NCBI GenBank assembly: GCA_019787685.1
Contig: JAHNUO010000075.1
Coordinates: 1-52,336, forward strand
Length of the DNA: 52,336 nt
Reading direction: 5' to 3'
From: Chiua virens
Lineage: Eukaryota > Basidiomycota > Agaricomycetes > Boletales > Boletaceae
In this document: positions 1-10,925 of the stretch, one piece after another
Layout: every line of letters starts with the position of its first letter
How positions within the stretch are numbered: position 1 is the stretch's first letter
Notes under the pieces: generated by a model
Told to the model about the DNA's origin: nothing
The model's database searches: none
The model's input: only the letters and a program-made list of their open reading frames with translations
Position numbers and translations under genes: made by a program

Positions 1-1243
1 TCACTGCGCTCTCCCGACCCCCAGGCAACGGTCCGCTTGTCCCAAGCACAAAACCCTCGTCTGGACAGAGTCAGATGACACATATACGCCACTTCTTCAG
101 TCACTTCTTCCCTGTTCTCTGGTCGACCTCTCGTTGCCATCTTTTGCCCTGCGGTCACCAGAAACTATAGACCTAATCACCAGATGCCCGTTGTTGAAAA
201 GCTTCTGTATTCAAGATGACGAATTCCCAATCTTTTCCGAGCCTAATGGGATTTCGTCGGGGACACTCACACGTCTGCGTTCCTTGAAATCACTCGAATG
301 CCATACACTCAACGAAGCTGCAATCGTCACCTTATCCAATTTTCCCTCTCTAGTCGAGCTCTCGGGGAAACTCAAAGATAATCCCCAGTTGGAGAAATTA
401 AGACCCTATCTGGCACCTCCTACATTTCCATCTCTCGAGTCCTTGACGTTGGATCTTGGTGGCGAAGAATTATCAACCTTGACATCCATCTTGGAGGTCA
501 TGCGTTTCAGCCCGCGAGAGGTGTCATTCATCTTGGATATGCCACCTACCCCAGACATGCTTGATCTTTTTTTCTTGACGTTGGTCAACGCTTGTGGTTC
601 AGAGCGGCTCTCCCACATCTCATTGACCATGCTTGACGAAGGTGGGAATCGACCGGAAATTTCCTTGACCACATTCAGACCACTTCTCGCGCTCCCTAAC
701 GTGACATCCTTCATACTCGATGTCACATGCGACATCGACTTGAACGACGACGCAATCGACGCTCTGACAAAGCACTGGCCAAAGCTAACCAAACTCTCTT
801 TGAATGCGTTACTCGGGTGGGGGATAGAGTCGGGCGTGACGCACCGGGGACTGATCACACTCCTCACCCGCTGCGTGTCACTCACCGATTTTGCTCTTGC
901 CGTGGACTTCAGTGAGGTCGACACACCACCTTCCTTCATACCACGGTCGCGGCCAGCCCACGAGGTCACCAGCTACTGTCGGAATGCTAACTTTGTCTCA
1001 TCCACGATTGAGTACCCGGCCTCGATCGCAGCATTTTTAAGCGAAATCTGCCCCAAGTCATGTTCTATTACATCGTTCTGGGATGCGGAGAATGAGCAAG
1101 CGACTCGATTGGACATCAATGACTCGGAGGACTGCTACCAGAGGAGATGGGAAAGAGTGGATGAATTTTTGCCTGGGTTCTTGGCGGTGAGGGCACAGGA
1201 ACGGGGAGTAGTATATAGAGCTAACAGAGATATCGTTGTGTGA
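1..1243 (+). pseudogene. F-box/LRR-like protein, 5' part outside the window, probable frameshift
   Basis: This is the C-terminal two thirds of a protein of the same family as the intact genes at 26482-28139 and 29925-31599. Shared landmarks are CPLLKSFCIQDD, LSTLTSILEVM, a WPKLTKLS block, GWGIESGVTHRGLITLL and the closing LPGFLAVR. The frame is open from about position 50 to the stop at 1243. Upstream, positions 3-46 encode the family motif ALSRPPGNGPLVP in a different frame, so one base seems to be missing around 41-50, and no splice signals explain the shift. The family pairs an N-terminal F-box-like segment with irregular leucine-rich repeats, the usual build of SCF ubiquitin-ligase substrate adaptors; that role is inferred. 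Because the 5' end is outside the window, an intact gene with one sequencing error cannot be excluded. Confidence 0.7.
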
Positions 1244-1464
1244 TTTCAGTGCAAGTCATGAAACGACTTGGAATCTATCATGATATTTATGCTCAATGGT
1301 CGGAAATATCGACAACTGGCATTCACGGGGTGATACGTACAAGTCCCAACCTTGTGCCCCATGCAGCACAACTCCGAATCAGCCTGAGGCTTTTTGTTAC
1401 AGTTTGACAACGGTGTCAGTGATCGGTTGCTCATTACGTCAGGCGCAGGCGTGTCGCATGATCC

Positions 1465-1706
1465 CGCCAGCAACAGCTTGTTTACTTCTTCCGATCCCAC
1501 CGAGTACAGCAACTCTTCGTCTGTTTCGGCGTTCCAAAATGATGAGACCCAGAACCTGGGACAGACATCATTCAAAAGTTATGATTGCAGGCGGATGGCA
1601 AATTGACAATGCGATGAAATTGGCATCCAGACAGGGGTCGGTGATCCCAAAAGGCGATTGATCAATGTCTGCAAGTCCACTGCGAGAGCAAGATAATCGA
1701 GCGCAG
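1465..1706 (-). pseudogene. F-box/LRR-like C-terminal fragment
   Basis: On the minus strand this stretch encodes the family's late repeats and C-terminal block: a LADIDQ segment, the hydrophobic ICHPPAI segment and then LNDVCPRFWVSSFWNAE. The last part is in another frame, with a one-base shift near 1577. The matching order in intact copies is ALAVDF-EID, then a Y-P-IAAFL block, then DICPKL. No N-terminal half lies nearby, so this is a relic lying tail to tail with the gene ending at 1243. Confidence 0.6.
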
Positions 1707-2015
1707 TACAGTGGGAGAGGGGGTTTATCAGCTGACGATGTATCACCTACGACCGAGAAAAAGGGTGGACAGGTTTGTAACAATGTAAGATGTTGCAATC
1801 ATAGTGTGACTTGGAAGTTTTGCGGGCTGCATGCATACACCAGGTAACTATGGACAGGAGAGGAACAACAACCAATTTATGAGCGACACACTTTTTACAA
1901 AGAAGTCGGATAGCGACAATATTAGGTGAGTGTTGACGCAACGACGTTGGAGCTTCACCCATTTTGTCTGCTTCTTCGAGCTTCAAGTTGCAACTGATAT
2001 TTAAACTTTAAACCT

Positions 2016-3100
2016 TCAGTCCTTGATTAGCAGGTCTTCCGACCACGACTCCCACTTGTCTGCAGTTTCGACCAGGTGCTTGCCCCTCTCTCGCAAAATA
2101 CCCATGCACAAAGGGTGGAGAGGCATTCTCCGAGGGGGATCCTCTAAGCAGGCGACTTTGTAGGTGGCCTCTGCAAACTTGACGGGATCGCCGTTGAGCA
2201 GCACATTAGAATTCATGGCCGCTTCACGCAATTTCATTGATGGTGACGAAGGATCAGTGTATGCAGGGTGGACTGGGACGGTTATGAAGTTCTTGACGAC
2301 GTCCGTGCGAAATGGCCCCGGTTCGAGGATGGTTACCTGTCATGCCATACATCAACGACACTGGGTCTTAGCATGATTTACGAGGCACTTGCCTTGATAT
2401 TCCAATCAGGGTGAAGCTCATCTGCGAGACCTTCGCTGAAGCCTTCTAGAGCTACCCACCAATTGTCAGTCCCTTCGAAGATTTTGCCAGCGGACGATGT
2501 TACACAAGGAGACATACCGAATTTGCTATACAGTAAGGATGTGTATCGATGATCATACAGTGTACACTGTAGGGATAACTCACCTAGCACTATAGTACGT
2601 CATACCCGCCTGTGATTTTATTCCCACCACGGATGATATTTGAAGCAGTCGTCCCCCCACCGGCTTATTTTCTTCACGGAAGAACCTGACCGCCTCTCTG
2701 CTCACATACGAGGCGCCCCAGAAATTCACGTCAAATAAGCCTCGAGCATTGCTATCAGTTGTTCCTTCCACTTCAGCTAGAACAACATGCCCGGCATTGT
2801 TCACGACCACATCTATGCGACCAAACTTCTCCCTGCTCGTCGCAAAAGCGGCAGTCACCTCCACTGGCTTGGCGACGTCGACCCTAAGGACGAGGAGCGT
2901 CTTGGGATACCTTTCCGCTAAGTCAGAAAGGATCTCAGGCTTGCGTAGCGTCGCGACGACTTTATCACCCTTTTGCAAGGCGTGCTTTGTGATGCAAAGA
3001 CCCAAGCCTGAGGAGCAACCGGTGACTGAATGAGGTGAGCATAGAAACATTGTCTTTTAAGAAATTGCTCACTGAACCAGACCTTCGTGTCGAATGACAT
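2016..3100 (-). CDS. Short-chain dehydrogenase/reductase (classical SDR)
   Basis: Five exons on the minus strand, 3100-3073, 3025-2584, 2525-2518, 2451-2393 and 2336-2016, give 285 residues in continuous phase. The NAD(P)-binding motif TGCSSGLG is at residues 11-18, NNAG at 85-88, catalytic Ser at 140/141, and Tyr154/Lys158 in YSASK; the post-catalytic block is ILEPGPFRTD. It should be a soluble NAD(P)(H)-dependent oxidoreductase; the substrate cannot be told. The third exon is only 8 bases and supplies Lys158, and the fourth intron (2392-2337) starts with GCAAGT rather than GT; both are required to restore the conserved motifs. The ATG at 3100 opens nine residues before the Rossmann motif, the usual spacing. 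The next gene upstream on this strand is NMD3, about 1.2 kb away. Confidence 0.9.
2337..2392 (-). other. GC-AG intron in the SDR gene
   Basis: The exon ends in AAG and is followed by GCAAGT; the acceptor is CAG before GTAACC. Splicing here joins NIK to VTILEPG, the expected SDR strand after the active site. Reading through meets a stop codon after five codons. Confidence 0.75.
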
Positions 3101-4282
3101 CGTAGAGTGAGGAGATGGTAAGGGAAAACGTGATAAGTTTCGATAGATTTCGAGTGTCAAGCAGAGTTACTGCGCGAGTGGAGGTCAGATGGCTGCGTAA
3201 CACCAAGTCCAACTGGCAAGGTATTTACTTAACGTCATCATCCCACTGCGGACGCAGCAGCAGCGATAGGCTACCACTCAAATCAGCGCTACCGCCAATC
3301 GCATGTCTTTGAATGCCGCAGCGTTATCTCGTTCCCGGCGATTATCACTAGCGTCAAAACCGAATTGATGCTACACGTCAATAAGATGGACGCTTCGACT
3401 GGGTTGCAATCGGAAGACCATCGACAACGACACGGGTACGTCGTGGATATTCAATATTCTACGTGACCCAGGCTGTGGTCGCGATTGCGCGAGATCACGT
3501 CACGTTGGTGAGCTCGCTGCCAGCTGAGTGGTGTTGCTGATACTTGGTGCTCATTCATTCTCCCGCGGTGCTGGCGTTAGTCGTCTCCGATTAGGAATTG
3601 AGGTGACTATCTTGGGTTGCGCGGCATGGGTGCATTATGTGGTTGTCACAGCGACGTACGTTTCCATCGGATGATCCGGTGCAACTTAACAGCTTGCTCT
3701 AGCCCGTGCTATATCATCGAGGGTGCAGCCTCACACGAAGGACATTGCTCGGTGTCAGCGAGGTCAACATCATGTCTCTGGCTTCTGCTTTGCAGTAAAC
3801 GAATTTGCGTACTTACTGGCACATGGTTCCTTACACATCCTGCCCTTCGAGCCCGTAAACTGATCCTATAGTCAGTTGTCCACTCCGTCAACGATGCATA
3901 CGATTCCAGTGGCCTTGACGTAACCTTGAACCCAGACAGGTGGAGCCCAACATAGGACGTTTTGAGAACTCCAGCGGGGTTCCGTTGTAAACCCTGTCGT
4001 AACGAAATCAAGAAACAAAGTGGATGAATCGGATAACAATGGTGTTTTACACACCAACTTTGAACATCTTTTGTGTTCTAACGGTTCAGATTCAGAAGCG
4101 GTGGCCTTGCATTTCACACGCGATGCTTACCCGTATAGAACTGTCTACTGGTAACCATAATGCACGTTGAAGAGTAAATTTCAGTAGGTATCTAAAGCGC
4201 TTGTCTCGTAGGCTAGTCCCCTTGCCTCGACTACTGATGTCTGAATTTTTGGTTACGCACTACTAGTACAAGATACTGCCAT
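3101..4282. other. Intergenic region without a recognised gene
   Basis: About 1.2 kb between the SDR start and the NMD3 stop. It holds only short overlapping open frames on both strands (for example 3617-3871 plus) with no domain I recognise. GT...AG pairs around 3655-3880 could form small exons, but no frame gives a convincing protein. The SDR promoter should lie in the first few hundred bases next to 3101. Confidence 0.5.
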
Positions 4283-6255
4283 CTAACTACTCTTTTCGCC
4301 CTCACCCAGCGTCATTTCGTCAAAGTCTTCCAACAGCTCCTCTAGTTGGACATCAGGGAAATCTCCTTCCTCTTCTGCTTCTTCTTCGCCTGCTTCCACA
4401 TCCACCTCCTCACCAGGTCCAACCTGATCCACGTCCATCCCATACTGCCCTCCCTTCTTCCTCCCCCCGTTCACGTCCTGCATCTTCACGTCCCTGGCCT
4501 TGTACAGATTCACGTTCGCCCTCAACTCAGGATCCTCCTCCAACTCTCTCAAAAATATTTCATAATCTTCCTCCACCTTCTTCTGGTCACGTCCGCCGAT
4601 TCGTCCAACCACACCCCGCCCAGCACCTGTCTCCCCCTCCTCCCCTGTCTCCTTGGCAATACTCCGCAACTTCCACGCCCGCGTCCGTCCTTTTTTCCTC
4701 CGATTCGGATATGCCTTCTTGACGAGGATCACGTCCGGGACACGCTCCGCGGGCAACGTCGCATACGCATCCGAGTTGAAATTGGACGCGGTAAGGTAGT
4801 AGCCCATCGCCGTGTCGCCCGGTTGGAGGATCCCCCCAAGATGCGTGCGGGTATGCAGTATCTGACTCGTCCCGCCTGCCGTGTCATGGTCCATGAGCAT
4901 GTCCTCGTCGCCATGTCCCCTCGAGCTCCGGAAAGCACCGGCCAGTGCGATTTGGGCGTCCGCGAGTACCCAACGGCCGCGATGTGTTCCGATGGGCTCG
5001 ACGTCCAGCACCGTGAACTCGACGAGGTCGGAGAGGCCCGCGAGGGACGAAAACGGAGCGCGCCAGTACACCTGTGTGCTCACTTCGACCGCTTGGAGCG
5101 TGTTCACGTCCAGGAGCTGGAAGGATGACCCGACTCGTGTGCATATCGTCAACGGAGAGATGTTGGATAGCGACCGTGCTTGTTTGAGCGGAATACAAAC
5201 AAGGTCGTCTTTGCAGATCGGTGCGATCTCGACCGAGTAGGTGAATTTATAGTTGGCCGTATTCGAATGGGTGTCCGTCGACAACAGTTGTTCAGATCCT
5301 TTTGATCTGTACCCATCGCGCGATGTGAGCTCCCCTGGCATACGTGCAGATGGTGATAAAGATGAAAGACTGACCGCACGGGTACGACCCCCGCCAAAAA
5401 CTCGACCATTCTTATCGCATGGCTCCGTTGACTGTAAAAGAAATCAAGTCCATCCCTCACTTCCTTGACCCCCACCGTATCCTTTTGCGCGCCATGCTTG
5501 AGGATGAGTTGCTCGAGAAACAAGAACGTGCGTTTGTGTGTCACTTTCTGACGTACTTGTACGAGTGCCTTCCACGTGTTCTTCGCGGCGAGTTTCGTGC
5601 AGTCGGGACATTGGGTATGTTGGACAAGATACTCGATCTCAAAAACTTGCTCGAGGATGGTCGCAGTGAGTACCTAGACGGGAGATTGTGAGGTGAGGTG
5701 TGACGTGTTGCTCTCGACAGAGAATATGGAGACACACCTCCTTTTGAATCGTGAGCGAGACCCGTAGCCGTTTCGAATGCGGCTCCGTCCAGATGAAGTG
5801 CGCCTCAGTGAGGCGCACCTTGTTCAGCCCCTTGAGCCGTTTCAAACACAGTGCCAACAGCTCCTGTGATTCTGGACGTGCGAGCGTCCATGCTGAGGGC
5901 GGCGAAAAAAATCGCTCGCAGTTGCGGCAAAACGAGACGGATGCTAGTCAGCGAACAAACAGGTTGTCAAGCAGAGAGAGGTCGCCAAGGCGGATGGGGA
6001 CATACATTGTTTAGGGATGCCTTCTGTGATGTCCACGCTGGGATGGATCGCGCATCAGCTCTGCGGTCCTTGATATACTGTGTACCCACCTGTTTCGTAG
6101 GCAAGCGACACAGAGATTGGCTGAGTTGGGCTCGATCGGTGTTCCTGATCGCTAGGGTAAGAATATGGACTGGCTCCGAGGTTTGGTGACGAAAGTGGCT
6201 CACCGCAATCGGCGCACAGAACTCGGTGAATAGCAGGCTCTGGTACGAATTCCAT
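4283..6255 (-). CDS. NMD3: 60S ribosomal export protein NMD3
   Basis: Six exons, 6255-6204, 6144-6090, 6037-6006, 5943-5738, 5673-5375 and 5306-4283, give 555 residues. Nmd3 binds the nascent 60S subunit and is the adaptor that brings it to the Crm1 exportin. The N-terminal zinc-binding region has CxxC pairs at C14/C17, C29/C32, C52/C55 and C137/C140. KRLKGLNKVRLTEAHFIW and the FLEQLILKHGA segment are characteristic of the family. The C-terminal half carries HSNTANYKFTYSVEI, the RTHLG turn, an Arg/Lys-rich stretch near PNRRKKGR and an acidic Leu-rich tail (ELLEDFDEM) fitting the nuclear export signal region. Length and domain order are normal for a fungal Nmd3. The ATG at 6255 lies 13 codons before the first Cys. 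The MFS transporter gene ends 190 bp upstream on the same strand. Confidence 0.95.
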
Positions 6256-6445
6256 TGTCCCCGGCGATAATTTGGTCAATGGTGGTACTGGACGATGATG
6301 TTTTATTATGCGCTTAGTCACGTCCGATAAGGTAAAATGTCGCAAGATCCGATAAGACTCAAAATGGCAAGATCGTAAATACACGTCGACTACAACGTAG
6401 GATCTTGTTGGGTACTTGGGTATCAAGAAAATTTAAGTTGCATAA

Positions 6446-8688
6446 CTACAGAGATGCCTTTCCGCGAGGATCAAATGGCAGCAGGAGAGCAATCAGACCA
6501 GCCAGAAGGAATATCGCACCCGCGATCCAGATCGGCACAGCCGTATTCAAATTGGCGTATAACGCGATGATAGGTGCCTAGACAGCCCGTTTAAGTTTTC
6601 AAACGCAACCGGTCCGTCGAGCAGACTACTCACCATAATACCAAATACACGATTCGCGCTCGCAACGATGGCATTTCCTGTTCCTCGGTCTTTTGTAGGG
6701 AACAACTCAGGTGAAACGGCGTACAACACGCCATACATGATGTTGCTTGTAAAGCTGTATGCACAGTTCCACCCCAGCAAGGCGCCCGATGTGCGTGCCG
6801 TCGTCGATGCAAGGATAAACACACCCGTGAGGACTACGCATTTATTGAGCAAAATTTGACAGGGCCCCCTGACATAGAACGTACTTGTGAATATCGAAAG
6901 GGTACCACGCCGTCCAAGGAGCGGCAACTCGACACAATACCCTGCCACGAGCGCGCCGGGAACGCCGATCACGCTCAGAATAATTTGCTGGCACTCGAGT
7001 CAGTACCTTGATTGATACGTGTCCGTAGACAGCTCACGTTACGGTATGTGATATACACGGAACTGTCGCCGAAATCGGCTCCCCTGGTTTGGAGGCTGGG
7101 AGCAATCCGTTAGCGTGCTGCGCTCCGAAACATAACTGATACAACTTACTAGTATGTTACGAAGCCATTGTACCTAAGGCAAAGTTGAGTACTGAGCATG
7201 TTACAGATGTACTTGAACTTACAATGGGAAAGCAAGACCGATAAGCGCTGTATCGATGATGATTCGTCTTTAGCCGGACGGGATGTAGAACATAATAACT
7301 TACCCCACAAAACAATCAACAAACTAGTCGAGTACGCCAACTTCCGAGTCGCAAACAAGGGTTTGACGTGACTCGAATCAAATATGGCAACTTTTCGCCT
7401 TACAGCGCCCATTGCCGATACATCCATCACGGCCACTCTTTCGGGCGAGTCCCTTGCAAGTCCTTCAGGGCCTTTGAGCTGCTCTACAGTGAGGGAGCTA
7501 GTCTTGCCATTGTAAGCGGCGACCTTGTGAATAATTTCGACTGCCGCTTCATCCTTGCCACGACCCATGAGGTACTTTGGGCTTTCGTACAGGTGGAATA
7601 CAAAGAATCGGAGGATCCACAGAAGCAGCATGAGACCGCCCATAGCATAAAGGAAATAACGCCAGCCTTGATTGGAGGAAGCAGGACAAGGGGCAGGGGG
7701 ACCAGGGCACGAGAAATCGGATATGAGCGGCCAAGCGACCTACGTGAACGATCATGACGAGATCTGCTTCGAGACGAAGTGACCACATACCAAACTTCCT
7801 AATAGCTGTCCGAAAGCCCACCAGATGGAGAGGACTGTGAGCAAGTATTGATGCGATGCAGGAACAAACTCTGGAAGCGAGTATTGGTTTGCATAGGTGA
7901 GACAAAAGTGATCAAACTAACCAAGAAACACTGCCGAGTCCACAGGCAAGTTCCCACCGACACCGACTGACCAAACTGCTGCGAGCGAGCAGAGAGCGAT
8001 ATAGTTAGGCGAGGCTCCAGCTGCAGTTGCAAATACTCCCGTGATGAGGAGTGTCAAGTTGAATGCCCAGCTAGGTAAACGTTAGACGACATTCGATCCA
8101 GCAACACAAATAGAGTTCACCGACGACCCCAAACATCTGACTCAACACCCCAAAATGCAGCTCCAACAAGCAGCCCAATGTTCTGCGCGAGCTTGAGGTA
8201 CGGCCCTTCGACGTTGAATTCGTACACCACAGGAGTGAGAATCAGACCAGTGACGACCTAGAGGTCGGATCGATACAAGTCAATGACGCCGTCACCAGTG
8301 TACCAAGGATACCTACCGGCCAGAGGTTATCCCTGGTTATTCAGAGATATATCAACGATGACTCGGACAAATTGCAATATCGTGACACTCACGATAGCCA
8401 ACCAAAACCAGCGACGACAAATAAAAACCACTAAAAGGCCCAGTTTCAATTAACGCCCCAAAGCAGTGGTAAAATCGGTGGATTCAGAAGCTGAATCAAA
8501 CGGAAACTTGCCTGGTATTTTCCCATGCCAATGTCTTGCAGTGCATCGTTGAGGATCCGGGCCTTTGCTTGGTAGACCGGATCTATGGTAGGCTCGTCGT
8601 AGACGTCGTGCACATCCGCTTGGGAGACGCGCTGTCCTTGAAGCCCGCCCTTTTTCTCGCTGCCGATTTTACCTTCTTCTGAGGACAT
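6446..8688 (-). CDS. MFS transporter, SVOP/general-substrate type (paralogue A)
   Basis: Thirteen exons (8688-8512, 8430-8393, 8332-8317, 8257-8121, 8070-7922, 7870-7791, 7739-7304, 7247-7223, 7173-7150, 7095-7038, 6987-6885, 6833-6634, 6577-6446) give 524 residues in phase. It is a polytopic membrane protein of the major facilitator superfamily. Family marks are the N-terminal VYQAKARILNDALQDIGMG segment before TM1, FVVAGFGWLSDNLWP, the GRR loop after TM3, QTRGADFGD before TM8, LPLLGRRGTLSIFT and ELFPTKDRGTGNA. Fungal relatives move sugars, organic acids or similar small solutes; the substrate here is unknown. The first intron (8511-8431) uses a GC donor. A near relative with the same layout lies about 2.2 kb further on (10926-13186), so this is a tandem duplication on one strand. 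Expression is probably from the TATA box near 8765. Confidence 0.9.
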
Positions 8689-8761
8689 GATAACAGAGGA
8701 AGAAAAGTATCAGCGTTTGTGGTACCCACGCCGGGATGCGTATGGGATTCTGATTCACATC

Positions 8762-8769
8762 ATTATATA
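8762..8769 (-). promoter_or_regulatory. TATA-like box of MFS paralogue A
   Basis: The minus strand reads TTATATAA about 75 bp upstream of the ATG at 8688. The second paralogue has a similar element at nearly the same distance, which supports function. Confidence 0.45.
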
Positions 8770-8790
8770 ACCGTGGTTAGCCTGGCTAGG

Positions 8791-8810
8791 ATTCCGAACT
8801 AGCACGGAAT
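8791..8810. promoter_or_regulatory. Inverted repeat ATTCCG-N8-CGGAAT upstream of MFS A
   Basis: Perfect 6-bp arms with an 8-bp spacer lie just upstream of the TATA-like box. CCG/CGG half-sites in symmetry suit a fungal Zn2Cys6 regulator dimer. I do not see the same element at MFS B. Confidence 0.35.
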
Positions 8811-9249
8811 AATCCTAAAATATGACGCTGCCTCGGTTAGCAGACACGAGATCATGGCGCGGGAATGTCGTTACCATAAAGGGTCAACGGAGAACTCGTG
8901 GCATCCTACCCGTAGTACTAGTGAGCCAGCACCTCGCGGGACCTGAGGCCTGAGGTCTGCCATCTCATGCCAACGTCAACGCAGACCGTCATCGGACCGG
9001 CCCATCATAATTCTCACCACCTGCTCTCATTTCTTGCGATCACCAGCCCCACTTCTTCCGACATGGGCAGTGCCTACTCCACCAATATTGCGGGCTTCGA
9101 TCTCGCCACGTGGCCTCCTTCGCCGTTCTTCGAAGCCCGCGTCTCTCGCTCACTGAGATTCTATATCGATGAGCCGTTCGAATTGGAACTTGAACTCTTC
9201 GGAATCTTCTCCCCAACCGAACAATAGAGTTTGATCAATTGATCAGCAC
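8811..9249. other. Intergenic, one unrecognised 86-codon open frame
   Basis: An ATG-initiated frame runs from 8967 to 9227 on the plus strand. It is Ser/Thr/Pro/His-rich at the start and acidic-hydrophobic at the end. No motif is recognisable and there is no partner exon, so it may be chance. Confidence 0.3.
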
Positions 9250-9375
9250 CCACGGCTCACATGCAATGCCCATGCGTTAAAGGCGATAAAGCTCCCCGTT
9301 GGGATAGCGACCCGGCTGCCAGTTTCGACGGAAGGGAATCCTTTCGATCCTGGGGCCAAGTGCCGCAGTGACGTA
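9250..9375 (-). pseudogene. Cytochrome P450 fragment
   Basis: The minus strand encodes APGSKGFPSVETGSRVAIP, then GSFIAFNAWALHVSR. This matches the segment of the P450 at 40448-42685 that reads SPGSKAKPSVETG and then GSVVVIETWGLHMNR, including DNA-level identity around the GTTTCGAC stretch. Nothing of the rest of a P450 lies around it, so it is an isolated scrap of one exon. Confidence 0.7.
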
Positions 9376-9714
9376 AGCAGAAGATAACGTGGAGTACGTC
9401 CAAAATTAGGACTCACTGAGAGTCTTGCACTCAACCACCCCACCCCACCGTGCGGTGCGCATGATGCACCGATGCAAGTGAAATAGTGGTATGTTCTCAT
9501 TCGTCAATGTTGTCTGATTCAACATCGCTCAAGTTCAAATCGTTTGAAAGGGCCTTTGAGCTACACAAGTCAATCGGATGTCATCTTCGCGCTGTCTCAT
9601 CCCCGAGACGTGGAAGATGAATTCGTTGTCAACTGCACAACATTCGAGAAATTTCAACGAGTGCAGGTGCGTCGCAAATTGTCTCGGACAGAAAATTCTG
9701 AGCATACCACACTA

Positions 9715-9785
9715 GATTGTGATTGCTCTTGCCTGAATGCAGAGATTTCTCAACAATGGACATCTGGAGGTCGATAGAATCATGT
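9715..9785 (-). pseudogene. F-box/LRR-like scrap, minus strand
   Basis: The minus strand encodes STSRCPLLRNLCIQA, close to the CPLLKSFCIQDD repeat of the family. It lies beside a plus-strand relic of the same family, so the two pieces are in opposite orientation. Confidence 0.45.
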
Positions 9786-9859
9786 GCGATTGCAGGAGCG
9801 TGAATTCACCAGAGAATCGCTGAATAATGCCTGAAAAGTGGTGCGTGCTCCTCGCTTGA

Positions 9860-10500
9860 TCTTGTCCAGTGAAGGGTTTGGAAACAGGGAGCCAGTGAAG
9901 CAACATCTTCCCTCTTCTCTCGAGTCTTTCAAGCTGACAGTCAAAGCCGACACACTCTTAACCTTCATCTCACTCCTCCAAAACATGCGCTTCCAGCCAC
10001 GGAAGCATTCAGATCAACTCTCATCTCTCGTTAATCATGGAGTGGCTGCCGCCGCGTGAACGGCCCGGCCCGACACCACCGAACATCCCCAAGTCGCACT
10101 GTCCACATTTCAACCACTTCTCACAGTTCGTTCGAAGGGCCATCTGGTCAATGTCCTTGGGGACGTCCGAGTCTGCCACGATCGCAGGGGCATGACTTCT
10201 CTAACATGACATCCTTCAAGTTTGATGTGATATGCAACATCCTTTTGGACGGCGATGCAATCGAGATGCTAACAACCCACTGGCCAAACCGAATAAACCT
10301 TTCGTTTAATGGAACATTTGGTAGGGAGATCACGTCAGCTGTGACACACTTCTCTCCCATTGTGCCACGCTTGCCGAATTCGCACTCGTGGTGGACCTTA
10401 AAGAGATCGATCAGCCGAATTCTTCGCAACTAGGCAATGATACCGCCAACCACCATCAGTCTGCATCCTTTGTCGAATCGGCCATCAAGTTTCTAGTCTC
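9860..10500 (+). pseudogene. Decayed F-box/LRR-like gene, C-terminal half
   Basis: Broken frames carry family motifs in order: a LESF segment, TLLTFISLLQNMRFQPR, then FKFDVICNILLDGDAIEML, THWPNRINLSFNGTFG and, after a frameshift, VVDLKEIDQP. Several indels and stops separate them and the N-terminal F-box part is missing. It sits between the two MFS paralogues. Confidence 0.7.
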
Positions 10501-10925
10501 CCTTGCGGCTCGAACTCGCGGCTCATGTCCCCGGCGGGTCGACGTGACGTTGCAACTTGAGAGGACCAACCATTTTGGCGTTCTGTGTCAGGCTTGCTAC
10601 CTGCCTGAATGTCTATCGCCAATTTGTTATGGTTCTGGAGACGACTGACTCGGACGTAGAGATTGACTGTGTCAGTGTGTAAATCATACACTCGCCGGAA
10701 CAGACCGTGACGCCACTGGCGATGAGATCTCAAAAGGGTAGTGAGACCGCAGCAGTGTGTGCCAAACTTCGAGTTAGGACTATGTATACTGCACTAGCGG
10801 GAAGGAATGCTACTAATGGCTCGAGACGAATAATATTTTCGATCCATCCCTTTTCCCATAAAACCCAGAGTTGAAACAACCAATCATCGACTACAAGTCG
10901 TAAAGTATTCGAGAACAATACATGA
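10501..10925. other. Intergenic, no gene recognised
   Basis: Only short frames without motifs occur. It contains the region downstream of the MFS B stop codon (10926). Confidence 0.5.

Noticed and set aside
3617..4120. Possible small spliced gene between SDR and NMD3
   Set aside because: Several GT/AG pairs exist, but no combination gave a protein with recognisable or consistent features on either strand.
4346..5198. Long open frames antisense to NMD3
   Set aside because: They mirror the GC-rich NMD3 coding exon, have odd composition and no motifs, while the minus strand gives a complete conserved protein.
7096..7150. Apparent TAG stop at a splice junction in MFS paralogue A (TA joined to G)
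   Set aside because: It arises only if the AG directly before GGGAGCC is used. Using the AG 12 bases upstream in both paralogues gives TYYLQTRG and TYFLQTRG, the form expected in this transporter family, so the gene is intact.
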